From: Cyclospora cayetanensis
Lineage: Eukaryota > Apicomplexa > Conoidasida > Eucoccidiorida > Eimeriidae
DNA length: 64,000 nucleotides
Reading direction: 5' to 3'
NCBI RefSeq assembly: GCF_002999335.1
Contig: NW_020312525.1
Location: forward strand, 124,001-188,000
The notes under the pieces are model-generated. The model saw only the letters and a list, made by a program, of their open reading frames with translations, made no database searches and was not told where the DNA came from. Made by a program: the position numbers and the translations under genes. Below are positions 47,801-58,993 of the stretch, one piece after another (position 1 is the stretch's first letter; every line of letters starts with the position of its first letter).

Positions 47801-50800
47801 CCATGACGGACTATCTGTGCAGCGAGTGTAAGTACGGTTACACCAATGGATTCGAGAACGACACGATCTGCACCGCGTGTCCGAACATGGTGCCGAATGC
47901 TTTGCTGCTTGTGTTGTACCAGATTGCCCTTCTTCTTTTCAACATTGGTATGGCGTACATGAATGTGGCTGCTGGCTTCAACCGGCGGTCGATTCACTCT
48001 GTTGTGATTAAGATCGCCTCCAACTTCATTACGTGCATGTCAGTGCTCACAGTGGTGGACTACAACCAAATAAACCTACCCACTTGGCTTACCAGTATCA
48101 CCAATACTGTCTCTGAGACGATTACCCAGAAAGAGACTAGCACCCACATGATGGCCGTTGAGTGCCTGTTGCGTGAGGGATTCAACTTGAGCTATGCGGA
48201 TTCGTTCTTCTACACGATGTTATTCCATGCACTGTTGCCGGTATGCCTTCCGTTTCTCGTGACCTTCCTGCTCTTTTTCTTGCTTAACCGGTTCAAGCAG
48301 TACTATAGAAACTCGATTAAGAAGAAGCTTCAGCTGCTGGAGGAAACTGAAAAGTACGGTCTCACTAGCTTGACGGAGCAACTGAGGGAACGCTACGAAG
48401 AGGATAGAGCCTTCATGATGTTTCGATATATTCCAATCCCCGGGGATTCCCAGTGGCGCCGCTTCACAAAGTTCGTGGAAGACATGATTCCTATCTACGT
48501 TACTGTCCTCTTCTTCCTCTATACTGCCACGACGCGTCATATGTTAAGTCTGCTAGATTGCAAGATGATAGACTTTGGCACGACGCACGGTTCCAAGTAC
48601 TTCTTGAGTTCAGCGATGAGCGTTGAGTGCTCAGTTGACCCCTCAAAGGAGTACTTCAAGTTCTTCGCCCTCGGGATTGTGGGCATCGCTGTGTGGAGTA
48701 TTGGTATCCCCTTGGGAGCCTTTATCGTGCTCTACGCCAACAGAAAAAATCTCAACAGCAGAGAAAGTCGACTTAAATACGGGTTCCTGCACAACGGATT
48801 CGTCAAGAAATTCTGGTTCTGGGAGACAGTGGTGTTTGCCCGGAAACTAAGTGTGCTCATTGTTTCGTCCATCTTTTTCAGCACGGCTACAGATGTCAAC
48901 GGGTCAATCCTCTGGCCCGCAAGCGTAATCGCGGTTGTATTCAACATTTATCACTTAAAGAGTCAACCTTTTGACAAACGGTGAGCCAAACATCGGGTGC
49001 AGGGGCAGCAAAGATGCAGCAGAGTACAAGGGCGCAGACACGTAGAGAGATCAGGCTGTAGGGGCGAAGCCATGTGTGCCAAGTTGTCGCTCTGAAGGCC
49101 GGCTGCGTGCAACAACTGTCATTAGAGCTCTGAAATACTTGCCACAAAAGACGTGTACAATTTTGTCAACGATTGGTTTCAACTGTAGCCACTACACACC
49201 AGAGCGTTGGCTTTCGCTTCTTTTCACGTGTGCTTCCTGGTGTTGCTTTCTGCTGAAACTGGCAAAGTTTTCTTTCCTTCTTGTATGCAGGAGCTACTCC
49301 ACATTAGACAATCTTGAAAATCACAGCATGTCCATCTGGACCCTTACTATCTGCGTCATGATGGTGGGTTGTAGGGCTTTAGAGTGAAGGATCCAGGTTC
49401 CGTAAGGCATGAGGGCGGCCAAACAATTTGTAAAATTTAGATTTGAGAGCGTATTGCATAATAAATGTGACATAAGGCCATATTAAGAGGTTGGTGGAGC
49501 TAGGGGATGAAATTTGTGGCGTGTGGCTTGTGTGCATAGGCTATCTCCGGGTCCAATTTCTCGGGGAACGTGAATCTGAGCCTGGCAATAATAGTTGTTG
49601 TTGCAATCGTTTTGTTTGCGCTTGAGGTGGCTGTGAATCTGTTGTTCGCTTACTTTGACAACGTGAGGGTTAATCGGTCTTTCTTCGGAGTGCCCGTGCT
49701 AGGGTATCTGTTTAGGGCCTTCGCGCGCTGGTCTGAAAAGCGAAAATCGTGGGAACCAATTGTTGTGTATGACGTGGAAAACGATATTATTCAGTTGGTA
49801 GCTGCAAAGAAGCAGCGTAACCTCAAAATCACCAAAAAACTATCATTGTCTCGGATTAATTCTAGAGAAAGACAGTATTTTATCAAAGTGATGGCAGAGA
49901 CTTTGGGATTCGCGGTGGTGCACATGAAGCTTGATGTTATCCCGGGGACTTTTCTCGAATTCGTGCTGAGATTAGGCTTTGCCTTTCAGAAGCTGGATGA
50001 GGAGACACAGGAAAACAAAAAATCCTTGCAGGCTATTGAAGGAGGAGACATAGCGATGCTAGCTGACTGGTCTCACCAGCAGAGTAAGGAGCTGGCTCGC
50101 AGGGATGAAGTCACGAAGGAAGAAGTGGCTGCTGATGATTGTCTCGAGGGTTTCTTCGACAAAATTGAAGAAAAGATTGCACAAGGTGATATCGAAAGCG
50201 AACGTCTAGCCGACCTTGAAAATGGCTTATCTGCCAGCGAGCTGGATGAAGAAGAACAGGAAGAAGATGAAGTTGACGCTGCTGGCAGCGAGGAGAGCGA
50301 AACGGAAGAAGAGATGGGAAGAACGCACAAACGGGGTAAGCAAAAAGTTCCTCCAAAACGACGTCTGGATGACAAAAGTACCTTTAAGCAATTGTATTTT
50401 ATTTAGGATACAAACCATGAAGAGAACATCCCTCAGCTTTGCAGAAGATAAAATGCAAGCACAAAGAACGTTGGAATTGACCAATAGGGAGCTTCCCTCT
50501 TTTCTCTCCCAGTCATTCTGCTCCTGCTGCCGTTGGCATCTTAAAGCTTGCACTTCTGGTCTCCTTTCGCGTGCGCTGAATTTGAATCTGGGTTTCGTGT
50601 CTGTTTTTCGTGTCTCCTTGTACAGCCCCACAAGTCGAAAGATTACTCTCTGAGCTGTCTAGAGAGGAGCAGCAGGAGACGAGATACATCTTTGATAACG
50701 AAGTCATGGGCTGTGGTATTCCCTTATCTGAGCTATACTTGGCGCTGCTTAAGTTGCAGCTCAAGGAGTCCGCAAGTATTAGCCACCAATTCGAGATCTT

Positions 50801-51194
50801 CAGGGCCCGGAAGGCGGCGTACATAGAGAGGGTGGCGCAAGCTCTCCGTAGTAGAAACAGGAAGCTCAAGCTAATTCGATATACATTACAGACAGCAAAT
50901 GAGGAAACGGCAGACGAAGACATCGCCGCCCTGGGCTTTACCGCTGGTGCGTTTGAGGAAATGAAGAAAAGGGTAGATGCGCTCCTGAAAGAGCAAAGTC
51001 GTATGAGCAAAACACTCCAGAGATTACGGGACGACCCTGACAGCTACCAAGGAGAAGACGTAGATATAGAGTGGATGGACGAGCAACAGCAAGGCAGCAC
51101 TGAAGGAACAAAAGATACACCGGACAGCGACGATAGAGAGCCCGCCAATTCCGATGAAGGCGATGAAGTGCCTCTGTCCAGCTATTACAGGTAG
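38825..51194 (+). CDS. CRMP-like cysteine-repeat modular membrane protein (kringle, GCC2/GCC3, multi-TM)
   Basis: Exons that splice in phase: 39536-39865, 40142-40396, 40641-40856, 41158-41526, 41744-42127, 42391-42628, 42945-43884, 44116-44866, about 45066-45120, about 45311-45901, 46154-46370, 46676-47180, 47354-48980, 49291-49363, 49540-50335 and 50626-51194. A likely earlier exon is 38825-39477. Order of parts: a kringle-like module (NYSGCQTKTRLGKVCQKW ... IWCFTTDPDVRSDYC), Cys-poor beta-rich ectodomain with a propeller-like stretch (42945-43884), and then many GCC2/GCC3 ephrin-receptor-like Cys repeats (CPxG, C.CxxGYY, for example CLCDKGFYH). Several transmembrane helices follow (from about 47900, 48230, 48490, 48660, 48890, 49330 and 49570), then a long acidic cytosolic tail. 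This architecture is that of apicomplexan CRMPs (Toxoplasma CRMPa/b, Plasmodium PCRMP1-4), which act in rhoptry discharge or invasion. The true start and signal peptide are not placed. The stop at 51194 may be bypassed by an AG|GTAGGC donor to tail exons near 51260-51525. Confidence -1.
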
Positions 51195-52543
51195 GCAAGG
51201 AGATGCGCATGCTCCAGAGCAAAATGTCGTAGTCTGCATCCATCTCTATTTTGTCAGAGACCCCCAAAAGAGAGGAGAGCGAAGCACGGTGTTCTAAGGG
51301 TGAGATCAGCAGTATAGATCTGGTCATCCTTGGTGCTAAGCGTTTACGCGATATCATAGATCCTGTGCACGTGCGTGCCTGCTTTTGTGCCTTATTCTTA
51401 GCGATTCTTCATCGGCATCCGACAATGATTTGAAGACCAATCAGCACATAACAATTTTAGGCATGGACGCAGAGAGCTGGGTAGAGGACAGCTGGGAATC
51501 GTCCGCGCGGAACGAGGAAGCCAAGTAGATAGGTAGCCAGTAAAGGTGTATCTTCCACTTTGTGTGTACATGGCTGTGGGTGTGCAATATTTTTGCTTTA
51601 TTATCTGCCTTTGAGCGTCTTGACAGCCCGCTCTGTCTTTACAATAGAACAGCCACCTGTTGTCCGTCGCGGCTATTTTACAGCAATATTCAAATTGTGT
51701 GCGCTTGTGGCGGTGCACCAGATTGAGCGCAGTAACCATATATACGTTTATGTGCGAGTTTCAGTACATACTTCTACATTGGATACACATGTGTAAGTAT
51801 ATACGCACACCTCGGCATATACTGAGGCGCTCTTGCATGTACATATAGACACTGAGATTCCTGAAACACCCAGTTGGCATGGGTGAATTTAACTGAAGCA
51901 ACTTTTCAACGTTTCGGCAACCAATAATAGTGAACAGCAAGGATGTAAAACCAGCAAATCGGCACGTAGCGTGAGGTAATATAAAAATGCTCCAGTAACG
52001 CAAAACGAAATGCCGAGACAAGCTGCAGCCGTTACTGTGGTAGCCTCTTAAGCAAGACATTTAAAAATGGTGTAGATTTGATATTTACAGACCGGCCACT
52101 GCTTGATGGCTACTCCTTGCAAGTAGGTTTTTGTCCTGTGCACTTCTTCGAGGCTGGAACCTGTCCATTGTGCAAAATTTTAATTTAGCTGTTACTTCAT
52201 GCAAAAGGCCCAAAAAGGGTATATATATCCACTGTTTTATTAGGCATGTGGAAGCCTCTAAAAGGTTTTACTTTGTCGATCTTGCTCCTTTCCCTTTTCC
52301 CACCCGCCACTCTTTTTCTTAAAAAGTACCGCTCAATCAAATGCAGCCTCTTGGCCCCCTGAATTCTTCGTGCCTTCAAATTAACCTGCACCTATTGATT
52401 TCGCTCCCTGGGAGTCCTCCGTGTATGTCCCCCTTGCTGTGTCTCGGTGTAACCTCTGGCAAATGCAGCCTGCTGCCTGCATTTTTTTCATTTGCTTCAC
52501 CGTTAATGGCTTTTTTTTCACAACAGCCTGGCCTCTTGTCCGG
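51195..52543. other. Region downstream of CRMP-like gene, possible tail exons then intergenic
   Basis: Just after the CRMP-like stop, 51258-51360 reads ETPKREESEARCSKGEIS in one frame, and 51464-51525 reads MDAESWVEDSWESSARNEEA before a TAG. Both look like charged C-terminal tail exons, but the phases did not join cleanly. From about 51530 to 52543 I see only AT-rich sequence with no supported exon. Confidence -1.
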
Positions 52544-55500
52544 TTAAGGGTCACCGAGTATCGAGGCTGCCTGCCCCCGCGTTGTTGTGTGGTCGCCACG
52601 TGACTCAGCGGCCGGTGTTGCAGTCTCTGCTCCCGCAGAGCCAGGCGCAGAAGAAGCACCAGGGGCACCAGGTGGAATTGAGTCGGACACGGGGGTTGCT
52701 GCTGGCGTTGATGCGCATTCTGGTGCAGAGGCGCCACACTTACAAATACTCGTTGAGTGCCAAGAGGCCACAACAAGGGCACCAACCACAAAGGAGGGCA
52801 CAAGCACGGCAACTAAGATCTTCCACGTTTGGTAGTCGGTCTTGCCCGGCTGCCCATCATCGTTAATAGCTCCCTGCGTCACCCCATACGCATGCACCCG
52901 CAAAAGCATGCACAGCCCAGCAGCTTAACACCTTTCTCCATGCATATGCAAGGCTACCAACAAAGGTCATGACTAGCTACTCGACACCAAAATACTGCAG
53001 CCTGCTAATCCCGATATAGCCCAGACGCTACCCCTGTAGTACGGGCCCATCCAAAGCCTTGCAAAAACAAGAGGGGCAGCGCGTGCTGTTTCCAGCGTTC
53101 ATGGCTCCGCATCCGATACCTTTGTGAGTACTTCAGGAGCGTAGTCGTCAATCTCCCACAAAACGACGCGAGCATTTCCCCAGACATGCCGAAGCTGATC
53201 AGATATTCGCTGGCAGATAACCGTGGCTGCTTCTAACGCCGAGTAGGGTTCAGTCTCTCTGTGTTCGCTTAGGAACTGGGGTCCAGTGAAGTACGAGGCG
53301 GGGTAGCGAGCCGCGTCTGCTGGGGATGGTGGAGCCAGGGGTGAGGTGAGGGCCGCATGGAGGGGGGCAGCATACAAAGAGGTGGAGGGCTCGGCCATAT
53401 CTTCAAGGCGGGGGACCCCCAGGATCTCTATGTGTACGAGAATGCGGCTTTCTGGTAACTGCATTTCAACAGAGCGTCGCTGGTGAGGAGTCAGATGACG
53501 ACCAAATTCTCGCGTCTTGAGCAGCGTTGAAGTGCCAGTAGGGGACACGACACGGCGGCACGTCCCTTGCAGAATGATCCGGCTTGCGTCGATATACTTC
53601 CGAGTTGGGAAGCTGAGATCGCACGTGCAGACGCCAAACGTTGCCGCAATCATGGATTGAGCGCACGCGTACAGAAGCCGACGAGTCATGACCAAAGATT
53701 GCGCATAGGGGGGCACCACACGCCAAAGGACACCAGCTGGCGGATATTAGAGGCGAGAGAAACAGACACGGGCCCCGCAAGTCGCAAGACCCCGTGTCAA
53801 CTTAAGCGCTGCTTCTCAGTAATGGCAATCAGCAGTTGTGGGCTCAAAGAGAAGCTCGCTAGAGGCCCATGCGTTCTGTAGACCCCTGTAAACAACCGCC
53901 GCCCCTAAACCTTCCCGAGGCTCTCTCCCCAGGAATCCATGAGGCAGGCCCGTATTAAACAGAAGGACATACGGTATCTCCCCGCTGGACGAGTTTAGAA
54001 TAATGGAGTCTTGTGGGCTGTATTCCTCTGGAGAGTAGTGGGCATTCAGCTTATCTGCAGCGTCTCCTTCTTCCGATGAAATAAGCTGCACGATTTGTTT
54101 GGGGAAGCTGCGGATGTCCAGTCCCGACCCCTCTCCTGAAATCTCGATCAAGAGGTGCACGCTCTTCTCAGGAAAAAAGCCATGACCAGTGCAACCAAGC
54201 TGAGCGTCGCATTCACATCCGTGGCGTGCGGGGGCCCCCCCCACACACGGGGAGGGCGGCAACAGCCCGCGCCCGTCACTACATGCACTCTCCAGCCCCC
54301 TCTCACCACAAGGCAAGAGCTTCACCGTTGTCGGGGAGGAGGGCTCGGGGGGCCTTAGATTTGGAGATGAGAGAAGGGCATCGTCAGACATCCCCAGACC
54401 CCGTTCTCCGCGGATTACTGTCGAGGCGCTGCAGGCACTGCAGTGCTGAGGCACTACCATGAGCACTGCCACCATTGTGTCGAGATGCTTGTAGAGCATC
54501 GAGGGCTCCGCCAACAACAAACGAATCACGCGCTGCGCAGCGAGCTCGTTCTGCACAAACCACAAACCGCACATTCACACACACACACACACACACGCCA
54601 ACGATTTGTGGCTGTATGTACATATATAAGGTCCCGGCCGGAACCCTTTCCTAGAGCCGGGATGAGACGTGCGCTCCGCAGCCCCCTACGGAGTTCTGGT
54701 TCGCTCCAAACTTCGCTAGCTACTAGCCTGTGAACTGACTGTCACTCCATCAAGGCCTCTGGGTGTCTACCTGACCTGACCATTGAGTGTCTGTGTAGCC
54801 AGGTAGCTCCTCGCATGAGGGGCTACCTACCAGCGCCTCTACACATGTGCGTGTTTGCTGGCATAAATTCTACTGCGCGGCTGCTTGAAAAACTCACCTC
54901 TCTGCCTAACATTGCCACGCGCCTTAAATCGCCCAAACCGGCGATTCTAAAGGTGGCCAAGGCCTCATTTTCGAGCAAGACGGATCGAAGCGATTGCACG
55001 GTAGCACTATCCAGACCTGCAGCTATCTGACCAGAGCAAGGATGTGCCGGCTGGGCAAGTTCCTGAATAGACCATCCGCCGAAGGAAGCAGGAAGAAGCA
55101 GACGAATCAACCGATTGTGTGCGCATACCTCGAAACGGAGAGGCACACCTCAACACGTGCTGTGTGGCAACTGAGTGGCCCTGCCTGCTCTGCCCTTGGA
55201 TAAAGCCCCACACACCCCTCTGCCCCTCCCGGCTGTGAATGCGGAGGGCCAAAACAACACAATACTTGCTAAGGACTCTCGTCCTTCTATCCGAAAAGCA
55301 TCTGCTATGCATCGGTGTGTTTTCAAGGGTTTATTTGTGCTAGTGTGCCACCTTACAGAAAAGCAGAATCCCAGCATGGTGACTCGATGACTTGATACAA
55401 ACCAGGTGACCGCCCCGTCGATTATTTGTCTCTGCTGTCTTCTCAATTTATTAAGTCCCCGCCTTTGGCTAGGACTTGAAGCCACTGTTGAACGATGGCG

Positions 55501-57507
55501 AGCCCAACGGGCATATGAGGCCGGGAAGGACTTGTACAGAATAAGGAACCACAAACGGTTGATGCTAGCAGGCAACGCCCGAGCCAACCGATTTGGCGTT
55601 GCGGGCACTCCGCAAAATTTTACTAGCACGTGATACGTGAGGTCGTATGGCATCAAACGCGACAGGAGGTACCTGAAAACGATGCAACAAGTCACGCACG
55701 CCACAGAACCTCTAATAGACCCCACATTACACGCACATCCGAGCCCTTCCTCGTAGACCCTGCATCGCAGAGAGAGAGAAAAAAAAAAGGGAGAAAAAAT
55801 ACCGCTGCCCATGTATGCTGGAAAGTCTTACTGCGAGAGCTGCCGCGCCTCCTCAGTGGAGAGGCCTGGGGCGGTCTGCAATGCGAGTTCTGGCAGATTG
55901 CGGGAACCCTCCTGGGAAGCGTCTTCGGATATGCCTGCATCAGGCTCCGTTGCTTCCAACTTGGGGTCATCTGCCTCGCCATATAAACGATCGCCTCTCG
56001 AAAAACCGTTTTCTGAGGTGTACTCAGAGCTTGTCATACGCTTCATTTCCCTGTGGAGCTGAGTGAAAGCTTCCTGCAACGTCGTGCTTAGGGCTGACAA
56101 CGCCGCGGGGATAGAGCCCGCCTCTAGGGGGGTCGACGTAGCTGCAAGCGCGAGGCCTCCTAAGGAAAGAAACATTGTAGGAAAGAACAAGAGAGAGAGA
56201 CACACACAGACACACACATAGAGAGAAATGAGCGCAGGCGCGCGAGTTCAAAATCGCAACAACACACGAGGACGTCTTCTTTATCGTGGCCCCATAAGCG
56301 GCATAGTGTTCGAGCTGCTAGTCACTTCCACAAGAAAGCAACAGCCAGAAGAAGAGACGCACGCAGTGTGCATGGTTGGAGGACACACTGCGATGCGAAG
56401 GGAGAAGTGCAAGCTGACGCTCTGTCAGAGAGGCAGCATCGACCCCTTGTTACGCAGCTTTTGTGTTTCAGGGTCAGTCAGTACCTGCAGGAGCCGCTGT
56501 GCTGTTGGTCGCTTCAGTTTCTGCCTCTCCCTGCCCTGCCCAAAAGTCTCTTGCCGCAGCGCTTTTAGCCGCTTCTAAAGCCTGGAATTCCTGCACCTGA
56601 GCGAGGGCTTTCGAGACACTGCGCAGCACTTGATTGAGTTGGGTGGCCGCTGTAGCGACAGCTGAGGGAGCCTCCGGGGTCTTTGCAGAGGAGGCCCTTG
56701 AAGGAACCGCAGAAGGACCTAAGGCGGGGATAACAAATTAGGCGCGCGATTGCGAAGGCAGCAATGAGCAGAAAAAGAACCAGAAAAGGATACGGAAGCA
56801 CGCCTTGTGAGCAATGGAGAGAGGGCTACTGGTGATGGCGCGATCCTATTTTCTTCTGTGGAAGGGAGGCTGCGAGCGAGTCTCTGCTAAGGAAAAGCTT
56901 GTTCAGAGGGCCTAGCCTCACTCCCGATATCGAGGTCGCTAACAAAGCCAGCGGTCGCTTCAGTGAGACTCCTGGAGTCCTCCTTTGTGCCAATCACGAG
57001 AGGAGGAATATGCAGAGATCCGCTCCACCCCCGCCTAGGGGCCAGGCTCGCACCAAAGGACGACTTGGGGGTGCCGTCTTCAGCAGCGACAGCGCTAGGC
57101 GCGAACACGCTGCTGCCGAGGCATGCGCACAGCAGCAGCAGCGGCAGCAGCAGCCTGGGCGTACGCTTACGCTGCTTCTGCTGCTGTTGTTGCCCCTGGA
57201 GGCTGTCACGGGGATCGCAAGCCTCTTGCGGGAGAGGCGGCCGTTTTTGCTGCGCGTTCGAAGTCGCTAGGCAGCGACCTTTGTCAGTCAGGAAAGAGGC
57301 CATATGGAGGCCCCTTATACTGCCTTGGATCTGCCATTTGCTTCTACGATCACAGAGGAGGGCCCAGGGGGGATCGGGCATGCAGTCGCTGGGCAAGCGA
57401 TTAAGCGAACCGTGCCGATGACGTTCTTCCCGTAAGAGTATGCTCTTTGGGGGCTTCCGTCGTGGCTCCCCACGATGTTGACGGGGAGGGTCCTCCAACA
57501 GCGTCAT
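52544..57507 (-). CDS. Unrecognised secreted/type I membrane protein, multi-exon
   Basis: The proposed first exon (57507 to about 56930) has a basic stretch (KQRKRTPR) followed by LLLPLLLLCACLGSSVFA, a signal peptide or anchor set about 125 residues in. ATGs at later Mets would shorten the leader. Ala-rich exons follow at about 56720-56486 and 56162-55830, each with AG/GT edges. Less certain exons lie at about 55610-54900. An exon at about 54560-53883 contains SVHLLIEISGEGSGL and IPYVLLFNTGLPHGFLG, and it joins in phase to about 53750-53120 (SLVMTRRLLYACAQSM, CTCDLSFPTRKYIDASR, RILVHIEILGVPRLEDM). The last exon, 52873-52544, has a transmembrane helix (TWKILVAVLVPSFVVGAL) and a Pro/Ala/Ser-rich tail ending in TAA or TAG. 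I recognise no family. The topology suggests a surface, rhoptry or other secretory-pathway protein. The two 3' junctions are well supported; the 5' half is tentative. Confidence -1.
54573..54597. repeat. AC dinucleotide microsatellite
   Basis: An uninterrupted CA/AC run of about 24 bases in the unrecognised membrane-protein gene, probably in an intron just upstream of the exon ending near 53883. Confidence -1.
56185..56224. repeat. Compound GA/CA microsatellite
   Basis: A GAGAGAGA run followed by CACACACAGACACACACA in an intron of the unrecognised membrane-protein gene, directly upstream (reverse strand) of an exon acceptor. It forms the pyrimidine-rich side when read on the minus strand. 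Confidence -1.
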
Positions 57508-58993
57508 ACTATCACTACCGACGGCTTTCTGCCATGCTTCTGAGGCAAAGAGAGTACACTAGAGGCAGCGTCACGACGGTAGCAGCAACATCAGCAGCTG
57601 CTGCTGCTGCCCGGCGCTCTCGCTGTAGGGACACTCGAGAAGGGAGAGAGTGGGCGGAAGCCTCCCTACTTCTCGCAGTGAGGACCCCCCAAACCCCTTA
57701 GGAGCTCCACGTCATGCCGGCAGGAGGAGGCACCTCAGCCCAACCCAACCTATGCAGCGCACGTTGTGTGGCTCCCAGTAGAGGCGAATGAGCGGTCTAC
57801 GGGAGGGCTTACTGCGTAAGGGCCCCTCACACGCCTCGCGAAACCCCTTGCCTGGGGATATTCTCGAGAAGAAGCTCGCAACGAGGAACCTCGGGGGCCA
57901 AAACGTAAACCCTGAGCTCCGGAATCCGGCAGAAACGTTGGATCGAACTCGCGTTGAGAGGAGAAGGGGACTCTCACCACTAAAAGGCAGGACGCCCAAG
58001 CGCCTCGTGCGTTCGGGAGGCACACATGCCCGCGGGCAGTAGACAGTACTACGGGAAAGGAGAGTAATACAGCGAAATAAACCACAGGTAACAAAGGCCT
58101 TAGATCCAAAGCCTCAGCAATATACGCCAAGCCTGAACCCTTCGAGAGGTCGTTCATCTTTTGGCACGCAGTAGCCTAAGGCTTATCCCGATGCGGACGG
58201 CCCCAAACGGCTGCATATTCGGCCTTGCCTCGCAGGTTGCTTCGTCTCTCAGTGACAGGCAGCGGCGCTGCATCGAGCGGCACTCTTACTTTAAAGGGTT
58301 TACAGCCTGGATTTGCGGTTTGGGGGCTGGAGTATAGAGTCTACCGCGGGCGATGTTCAGAACCACTCCGCTGGGCTTTGTTGTGGGGGCTGGTAACAAT
58401 GCACTTTGAGCACCACGCGTTTTCCCCTCGTTTCGCGGAAAAACCTCTTTTCTCTTTGGTTATTGGGCTGTCTTCCATTTATTGAGATCCGTCCAGCGAA
58501 CGTACAGCCTCCGGCCTGCGCCCTTTTACAAGCAGTGCCCCCGTGGCGCGGCGGCTTGCTGTACTTAGCAGCCTTCGTCCTTCTTCGCCAATAATAGTCC
58601 TTTCTCTCGAGGTTTTCTGCGGAAGAGGCGTTCGAAAATTGTGTAGCAGCACGTCGGGGGCCCTCCAAAGCCTGTTTTGGGGGTCTTGGCAGACTGCTCT
58701 TACCGTTTCCTTCATGAGCAGCGCCAGACCCTCTCTCCTGTGGTTCCAACTGTCTGAGTTGCATCCGAAGCGCGCGGGTTCAACGGCTGTTGCGTCATAA
58801 GGGGAAGCTCTCAGGCAGGCGTTTGCTGCCCTCTCACCCTTTCCCTGTCTTGCCGCTTTATTTCTCGTGTAACGAATTTTCTCCTATCGGCTTACGTCTG
58901 GTGCTGCGTTGCATCCTACCTGCGGGTTTCTGGTGCTTCCGCCCCCGCGTTGTAGTCTGCCTCCCTACTTCACGCTTCTTGCCTTCCCTAGAG
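57508..58993. other. Divergent intergenic region upstream of IMP4
   Basis: About 1.5 kb between the membrane-protein gene (-) and IMP4 (+). A reverse frame at 58157-57750 has a hydrophobic stretch (LLPVVYFAVLLSFPVVLS) but no splice partner or family match, so I do not call it. A 5' exon of either neighbour could lie here. Confidence -1.

Noticed and set aside
57750..58157. Reverse frame with a hydrophobic stretch
   Set aside because: Single frame without splice partner or recognisable domain in a divergent promoter region.
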